NCBI GenBank assembly: GCA_035765775.1
Contig: DASTWV010000035.1
Location: 47,095-111,094, forward strand
Origin: Actinomycetota bacterium
GTDB taxonomy: Bacteria > Actinomycetota > CADDZG01 > JAHWKV01 > JAOPZY01
DNA: 64,000 nt
Reading direction: 5' to 3'
Each line of letters opens with the position of its first letter. Within the stretch, counting starts at the first letter, position 1. The notes beneath the pieces were generated by a model that saw only the letters and a program-made list of their open reading frames with translations, was not told the DNA's origin and searched no databases. Positions 59,842 through 64,000 of the stretch are shown here, one piece after another. The position numbers and the translations under genes are program-made.

Positions 59842-61146
59842 TTGATCGAGCGCTACACACGCCCGGAGATGGCCGCGGTCTGGAGTGAGGACGCCAAGCT
59901 CGGGCACTGGCTGCGCATCGAGATCCTGGCGGTGGAGGCCCGGGTCATCAAGGGCGAGGTCCCGGCCGGGGACCTCGCCGAGATCAAAGCGCGGGCGGCG
60001 TTCGATCTCACCCGGGTAGCCGAGATCGAGCGGGTCACCCGCCACGACGTCGCCGCCTTCTTGGACAATGTCGCCGAGAACGTGGGCCCCGCCGCCCGCC
60101 ACCTGCACTACGGGATGACCTCGTCCGATGTCCTCGACACCGGGCTCGCCCTCCAGCTGGTGGCCGCTGCCGATCTCCTCCTGGCCGGCGTCCGGGCGGC
60201 GCGCGACACCGCCGCCGCCCTCGCCCGGCGCTACGCCGGCGTCCCGATGGTGGCCCGCACCCACGGGATCCACGCCGAGCCCACCAGCTTCGGCCTGAAG
60301 GCCGCCGGCTGGGCGTTCGAGCTGGACCGGGGCCGGGAGCGCCTGATCCGTGCCCGGGAGACCGTGGCGGTGGGCAAGCTCTCCGGCGTGGTCGGCACCT
60401 ACAGCCAGCTCCCGCCCGACATCGAGGAGTACGTCTGCGAGCGCCTCGGCCTCGCGCCCGACCCGGTCTCCACCCAGGTGATCTCCCGGGACCGCCACGC
60501 CGAGTACGCCGCCGCCCTCGCCGGGGTCGCCGCCTCGATCGAGCGCATCTTCACCGAGATCCGCCACCTGGCCCGCACCGAGGTCCGGGAGGTGGAGGAG
60601 TCGTTTGCCGAGGGCGCCCAGAAGGGCTCGTCCGCCATGCCCCACAAGCGCAACCCCTGGCGGGCGGAGCGCCTGTGCGGCCTGGCCCGGGTGGTGCGGG
60701 CCGGGGTCGTCCCCGCCTATGAGAACGTCGCCCTGTGGCACGAGCGCGACATCTCACACTCCTCGGTGGAGCGCGTGTTCCTGCCTGACGCCTGCATGGC
60801 GCTGGACTTCATGCTGGCCGAGGCCACCGAGCTCCTGGCGACGCTGGGCGTCTTCCCCGAGCGCATGCTGGCCAACCTGGAGGCCTCGGGCGGCGTGGTG
60901 TTCTCGCAGTCGGTGCTCCTGGCCCTCATCGACGCCGGGCTCAGCCGCGACCATGCCTACCGCATCGTGCAGGAGTCGGCGATGGCGGCCTGGCGGGAGG
61001 GCACCCACCTGCGCGACGTCCTGCGCACCTCCGCCGCCGGCGAGCTGCTCACCCCCGAGCAGATCGATGCCTGCTTCGACCCGTCCCGCTACCTGCGCCA
61101 CGCCGGACCGGTCATCGACCGGCTGGAGAGCTTCGATGGAACCTAG
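59842..61146 (+). CDS. purB: Adenylosuccinate lyase
   Basis: A 434-residue fumarase-superfamily lyase acting twice in purine synthesis. The start IERYTRPEMAAVWSED is typical, and the signature loop is GSSAMPHKRNPW; the catalytic His region is RTHGIHAEPTSFG and the flexible region TSSDVLDTG. The start is a TTG at 59842, which reproduces the common MIERY opening. It follows purE by 31 nt. Confidence 0.95.
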   Translation: MIERYTRPEMAAVWSEDAKLGHWLRIEILAVEARVIKGEVPAGDLAEIKARAAFDLTRVAEIERVTRHDVAAFLDNVAENVGPAARHLHYGMTSSDVLDTGLALQLVAAADLLLAGVRAARDTAAALARRYAGVPMVARTHGIHAEPTSFGLKAAGWAFELDRGRERLIRARETVAVGKLSGVVGTYSQLPPDIEEYVCERLGLAPDPVSTQVISRDRHAEYAAALAGVAASIERIFTEIRHLARTEVREVEESFAEGAQKGSSAMPHKRNPWRAERLCGLARVVRAGVVPAYENVALWHERDISHSSVERVFLPDACMALDFMLAEATELLATLGVFPERMLANLEASGGVVFSQSVLLALIDAGLSRDHAYRIVQESAMAAWREGTHLRDVLRTSAAGELLTPEQIDACFDPSRYLRHAGPVIDRLESFDGT

Positions 61147-61170
61147 TCATCTCGTCAAGGGAGTCCCGTC

Positions 61171-62070
61171 ATGAACGCCGCCATCACCTCCGTCTCGCTG
61201 CCGCTGCCCCACCTCGCCACCGGCAAGGTCCGTGAGCTGTTCGACCTCGACGCCGACCACCTCCTCTTCGTCGCCTCCGACCGCATCTCGGCCTACGACG
61301 TCGTCATGCCGCAGGGCATCCCGGACAAGGGCCGCCTGCTGACCGGCATGAGCATCTTCTGGTTCGGGGCGACCTCCGACATCTGCCCCAACCACTACGT
61401 CCCCACCCCGCTCGAGGACCTCCCCCGGGCGGCGCGCGAGGACCTCGCCGCCCTGGGCGGCCGCCACATGGTGGTGCGCCGGCTCGAGATGCTGCCGGTC
61501 GAGTTCGTCGTGCGGGGCTACCTTGTCGGCTCGGGCTGGAAGGACTACAAACGCACCGGTGCGGTGTGCGGCATCGCCCTGCCCCCCGGCATGCGGGAGG
61601 CCGAGCAGCTCCCCGAGCCCATCTTCACGCCGGCCACCAAGGCGACCGTCGGCCACGACGAGAACATCAGCGAGGCCCAGGCCGCCGACCTCTGCCCGCC
61701 CGGCACCCTGAAGATCGCCCGGGACTACGCCGTCGGGGTCTACCGCCGGGCGGCGGACTATGCCCGCAACCGGGGCATCATCCTGGCCGACACCAAGTTC
61801 GAGTTCGGGGTGGACCCGGCATCCGGTGAGGTGACCCTGGCCGACGAGGTCCTGACCCCCGACTCCTCCCGCTTCTGGCCCGCCGACCGGTGGGAGCCGG
61901 GCTCGAACCCGCCGTCGCTCGACAAGCAGTACCTGCGGGACTGGCTGGACGCTGCCGACTGGGACCACAGCCCGCCGGCGCCCGACCTGCCGCCGGACGT
62001 GGTGGAGCGCACCCGGGCGGGCTACGTGGAGGCCTACGAGCGCCTCACGGGCCGGACCTTCGACGCGTAG
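61171..62070 (+). CDS. purC: SAICAR synthetase
   Basis: A 299-residue enzyme of the longer PurC type, which joins aspartate to CAIR. Motifs are GKVRELFDLDADHLLFVASD, RISAYDVVMPQGIPDKG, EFVVRGYLVGSGWKDY and ILADTKFEFGVD, followed by DEVLTPDSSRFW. The ATG lies 24 nt after the purB stop, with AAGGGAG upstream. Last gene of the purine block. Confidence 0.95.
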   Translation: MNAAITSVSLPLPHLATGKVRELFDLDADHLLFVASDRISAYDVVMPQGIPDKGRLLTGMSIFWFGATSDICPNHYVPTPLEDLPRAAREDLAALGGRHMVVRRLEMLPVEFVVRGYLVGSGWKDYKRTGAVCGIALPPGMREAEQLPEPIFTPATKATVGHDENISEAQAADLCPPGTLKIARDYAVGVYRRAADYARNRGIILADTKFEFGVDPASGEVTLADEVLTPDSSRFWPADRWEPGSNPPSLDKQYLRDWLDAADWDHSPPAPDLPPDVVERTRAGYVEAYERLTGRTFDA

Positions 62071-62115
62071 CCCGCCGGCCCCGGCGCCGGCGCCGGCCCC
62101 GGCCAACCGAGGCGG

Positions 62116-62150
62116 GGGACTTTCGTCCCGCAGCCCGGGACGGATGTCCC
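62116..62150. repeat. Tandem palindrome, copy 2
   Basis: GGGACTTTCGTCCC (62116-62129) and GGGACGGATGTCCC (62137-62150), again 21 bp apart start to start. Here it lies between the converging ends of purC and a mazF gene, where a promoter role for either is not possible; a terminator or structural repeat is a better fit at this site. Confidence 0.55.
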
Positions 62151-62187
62151 CTAGTTCTCTGTTGAGGCCCCCGCTGAGTGCCCGAGC

Positions 62188-62511
62188 TCAATAACGGATA
62201 TCGAGGGCATAGCGGAGAGCCCGGTCCAAATGAGCACGGCGGGCCTCGTCCAACCTGCCCACCGGTCTTGCGTCGAGCAAGGCCTTCGGGATGGTGAGGA
62301 GGTTGTCGCAGGAGATCGCGCACGTCTGCGTCATGCCTTCAGTGGGACCGATCTGCAGTTCGGAGCGGATACCCCGCAGGGTGGTCGTGACCGGCGCGCA
62401 GGTGACTGCCTGCAGCACGGCGATGGCGGCATCCCGTGTCAGGACGCAGACGGGTCTGCGGCCGACAGGTGGTCCCAGCTCGGCCCAGTAGACCTCACCC
62501 CTGGCTACCAC
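62188..62511 (-). CDS. mazF: MazF/PemK-family endoribonuclease toxin (second copy)
   Basis: A 107-residue toxin: RGEVYWAELGPPVGRRPVCVLTR at the N terminus (in part RGEVYWAELGPPVG) and ISCDNLLTIPKALLD, the usual conserved regions. It is only moderately similar to the toxin at 20838-21146, so the two pairs probably differ in specificity. The GTG at 62511 overlaps the antitoxin stop by 7 nt. Confidence 0.9.
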   Translation of the reverse strand: MVARGEVYWAELGPPVGRRPVCVLTRDAAIAVLQAVTCAPVTTTLRGIRSELQIGPTEGMTQTCAISCDNLLTIPKALLDARPVGRLDEARRAHLDRALRYALDIRY

Positions 62512-62756
62512 GGCGGCGCCGTCTCCCTCGCCAGCCGCCCAGCGCTCTCAATGAGCGCCGGGTCCTGGGGTTGGCGGCGATAGGCCTCCTGGAGCTGCGC
62601 GTCGGCGGCGGCCAGTTCGCTTACCGCCAGAACCGCTAGGGCGCCCTCCCGGAGGAGCATCGACCGGCTCACGCCCCTCTCACGGGCTAAGGCGTCGAGG
62701 CGGGCAACAAGCTCGTCGTCGAGCTGAACCAGCACCTCCCGCCTCCCCATTGCCAT
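62505..62756 (-). CDS. Ribbon-helix-helix antitoxin (second mazE-like)
   Basis: An 83-residue antitoxin: REVLVQLDDELVARLDALAR and RGVSRSMLLREGALAVL make a ribbon-helix-helix, and the C-terminal tail binds the toxin. I chose ATG 62756; ATG 62750 is equally possible. The more distal ATGs at 62768 and 62780 would place the palindrome 62754-62771 inside the coding region and overlap the upstream AbiEi-type gene. Confidence 0.82.
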   Translation of the reverse strand: MAMGRREVLVQLDDELVARLDALARERGVSRSMLLREGALAVLAVSELAAADAQLQEAYRRQPQDPALIESAGRLARETAPPW

Positions 62757-62771
62757 ATGGTATTCCATATG
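62754..62771. promoter_or_regulatory. Palindromic operator candidate at the antitoxin start
   Basis: CATATGG-TATT-CCATATG is a perfect 7-bp inverted repeat that overlaps the antitoxin start codon. The first mazEF pair has an unrelated palindrome at the same place, so both pairs look self-regulated. Confidence 0.5.
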
Positions 62772-62772
62772 C

Positions 62773-63711
62773 TCAACCATGCGTCGGTACCGCGGTCGCC
62801 GGGTAGCCTCGCCGCTGGAGCCCCAACTCGATCAGGTCTCCAACCTTTTCGGGCTCCTTGTAGAGGCGGTAGGGCGTCACCGGCAGCAGGTCCCATCCCT
62901 CGGCGATGGCGGCGGCGTTCCGCTCGTGGTCCGAGCCCCACTGGCTCATCTGCGAGTGCCAGGCGAAGCTGTCGACCTCGACGCCGAAGCGGACCGCGGG
63001 GCAGGCAGCATCGACAAAAATCACCCGGCCGTCTTCGAGCACGATGCGGTACTCCTGGAACCACCCCGTCCAGCCCCGTTCGTTGATGAGGGCCCAGAGC
63101 ACACGCTGAGGCCGGCTATCGGCGAAGCGGGTCTGTCCCGCCCGCTCGGCGAGCAGATCGCCCAGCACCCGAGCCCCTCTCCGACCCCGTGCGCCGAGGG
63201 CTTCGAACCGCTGGACCAGATAGGGAAGCGGCACGAGCCGCCGGGCGAGGACGGCGTCGAGCATTGCCTCCAGGGTCTCCTCGGGTACCACGCCCGCCAG
63301 GGCTATGAGGGTTCGGGCAACCGACATCGTGGGGATCCCGAGATGCGTGTCCTGGTCGGTCCAGGCCAATTCGCCGGTGCGGTGAAGGGTGACCTCCCGC
63401 ATGGGCCTCTGTTGGACCGGGACGGCGAGCTCCAGTTTGGCCGTCGGGACCGACAGGTCGAGAAGCCGAGCCGCACTGAGGCCGTAGGCCAGCGAGTTCG
63501 GGACCGCCATCGTGGCTGCCTTCAGGCTCTGGAGCCAGTCGGTCGGCGAGCTCCCGGCCCGGAACACGCCCGGGTACATGGTCACCCATTCGCCGGCAGC
63601 CACCCTCCGGTAGAAGGCGGAGACCGAGAGGCCTCGGCTCAGCGCCTGTCCCCGAGTGATGAGCCCGTTCTGCTCCGCCGCTAGCTTCGCCAAGTCTCGA
63701 TCTGCGCCCAT
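62773..63711 (-). CDS. AbiEi-type N-terminal domain plus DUF559/Vsr-like nuclease domain (second copy)
   Basis: A 312-residue protein of the same architecture as the one at 38134-39096: N-terminal winged helix (NGLITRGQALSRGLSVSAFY, YPGVFRAG), AbiEi-like core with GIPTMSVARTLIALAGVVP, and a C-terminal Vsr-like domain with IFVDAACP, FGVEVDSFAWHSQ and DHERNAAAIAEGWDLLPVT. The Asp and Glu-x-Asp of that fold are present, so nuclease activity is possible. It sits 16 nt upstream of the mazEF pair on the same strand. The start ATG is at 63711. Confidence 0.8.
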   Translation of the reverse strand: MGADRDLAKLAAEQNGLITRGQALSRGLSVSAFYRRVAAGEWVTMYPGVFRAGSSPTDWLQSLKAATMAVPNSLAYGLSAARLLDLSVPTAKLELAVPVQQRPMREVTLHRTGELAWTDQDTHLGIPTMSVARTLIALAGVVPEETLEAMLDAVLARRLVPLPYLVQRFEALGARGRRGARVLGDLLAERAGQTRFADSRPQRVLWALINERGWTGWFQEYRIVLEDGRVIFVDAACPAVRFGVEVDSFAWHSQMSQWGSDHERNAAAIAEGWDLLPVTPYRLYKEPEKVGDLIELGLQRRGYPATAVPTHG

Positions 63712-63721
63712 GGAGACAGTA

Positions 63722-63740
63722 AAGCAGGGGGGTATGACAA
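63722..63740 (-). promoter_or_regulatory. Conserved 19-bp upstream motif of AbiEi-type gene 2
   Basis: Identical to 39107-39125 and, like it, 10 nt from the start codon. TACTGT follows on the coding strand and could be a -10 box. Confidence 0.65.
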
Positions 63741-63843
63741 GAAAGGCTATGAATTCGGTGCGCTACAAAAAGTGGCGTCCCTTAATAAGCACCTGTGTCC
63801 GTCGACGCCCTTGGGCCAACCTCCGGCTCGGCGCACCAACTGG

Positions 63844-63878
63844 GGGACATCCGTCCCGCCCAGTGGGACACCTATGAG
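63844..63878. repeat. Tandem palindrome, copy 3 (right half degraded)
   Basis: GGGACATCCGTCCC (63844-63857) is followed 21 bp later by GGGACACCTATGAG (63865-63878), which has lost its right arm. It lies 130 bp upstream of the AbiEi-type gene and may serve a gene beyond the window end. Confidence 0.5.
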
Positions 63879-63937
63879 GGTCGGGCTGTCAAGCGGCGGT
63901 TTGCTTCGCCTTTGCCTTTCCCCTCCCGGACCAACCG

Positions 63938-63969
63938 AGGGCCGTCTGCGAAGCAGACCGAAGGCCCTT
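63938..63969. terminator. Strong two-part hairpin near the window end
   Basis: AGGGCC-GTCTGC-GAA-GCAGAC-CGAA-GGCCCT: an inner perfect 6-bp stem with a 3-nt loop, extended by a second GC-rich stem after a small bulge. There is no U-tract. The interval 63741-64000 otherwise holds only the tandem palindrome and no gene I can support. Confidence 0.45.
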
Positions 63970-64000
63970 GACGGGTGAGAAGGCCCCCTGGCAAGCTGTC

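Noticed and set aside
61905..61920. tRNA T-loop-like GGCTCGAACCC
   Set aside because: It lies inside purC, and no acceptor or anticodon stem can be built around it.

Overview
The window is high-GC DNA from an actinobacterium-like organism. The evidence is: frequent GTG/TTG starts, 4-nt start/stop overlaps, promoters that sit directly on start codons, the GlgE alpha-glucan pathway with a TreS-maltokinase fusion, the DUF6049 / membrane kinase / ECF sigma / anti-sigma block, DUF3052, mazEF modules and DosR-like boxes. I cannot place it below phylum level. I found no rRNA, tRNA, CRISPR array or recognisable insertion sequence.

Layout. 46-1515: DUF4395 membrane protein, lipoprotein and FmdB-type zinc ribbon. 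1660-9859: a membrane/AAA block (RDD, SpoIIM-like, DUF58, MoxR, DUF4350, DUF4129, Pro/Gly-rich membrane protein). 10183-17755: an orphan NitT/TauT-type binding lipoprotein, a two-domain SagB-type nitroreductase, glycogen phosphorylase and GlgX. 17881-21146: PadR regulator, drug-type ABC exporter and a mazEF pair. 21418-26400: a complete branched-chain amino acid (Liv) ABC operon plus a cupin. 26643-37715: GlgB, MalQ, TreS-maltokinase and GlgE in one coupled minus-strand operon, with the GlgM/GlgA glycosyltransferase divergent from it. 38092-39191: an AbiEi/DUF559-type gene between two 52-bp direct repeats. 39208-42597: an FtsH-like protease and small envelope proteins. 42629-47225: a glycine/sarcosine/betaine reductase operon (grdE-grdB-grdC-grdA). 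47686-50863: UroD-family protein, secreted protein, S51 peptidase and DUF3052 protein. 50926-56626: DUF6049 protein, membrane kinase, ECF sigma, zinc-finger anti-sigma and dodecin. 56702-62070: purA-purD-purE-purB-purC. 62188-63711: a second mazEF pair and a second AbiEi/DUF559 gene.

The most interesting locus is the grd operon. Both grdA and grdB carry an in-frame UGA exactly where this family has selenocysteine, and each is followed by a possible SECIS hairpin; an ordinary ORF search breaks both genes. The operon lies downstream of two palindromes 21 bp apart that fit the DosR/DevR hypoxia box, which suggests, but does not prove, induction under oxygen limitation. No grdD is present. Two more copies of the tandem palindrome, a two-copy 76-80 bp element and a two-copy 49-bp palindromic element form a layer of short repeats that the genes do not explain.

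The glg genes together could make and recycle alpha-glucan: GlgM and TreS-maltokinase supply maltose-1-phosphate, GlgE polymerises it, GlgB branches it, and GlgP, GlgX and MalQ degrade or remodel it. The Liv transporter could import amino acids, and the reductase could use glycine or a derivative as an electron acceptor while conserving energy as acetyl phosphate; that link is inference.
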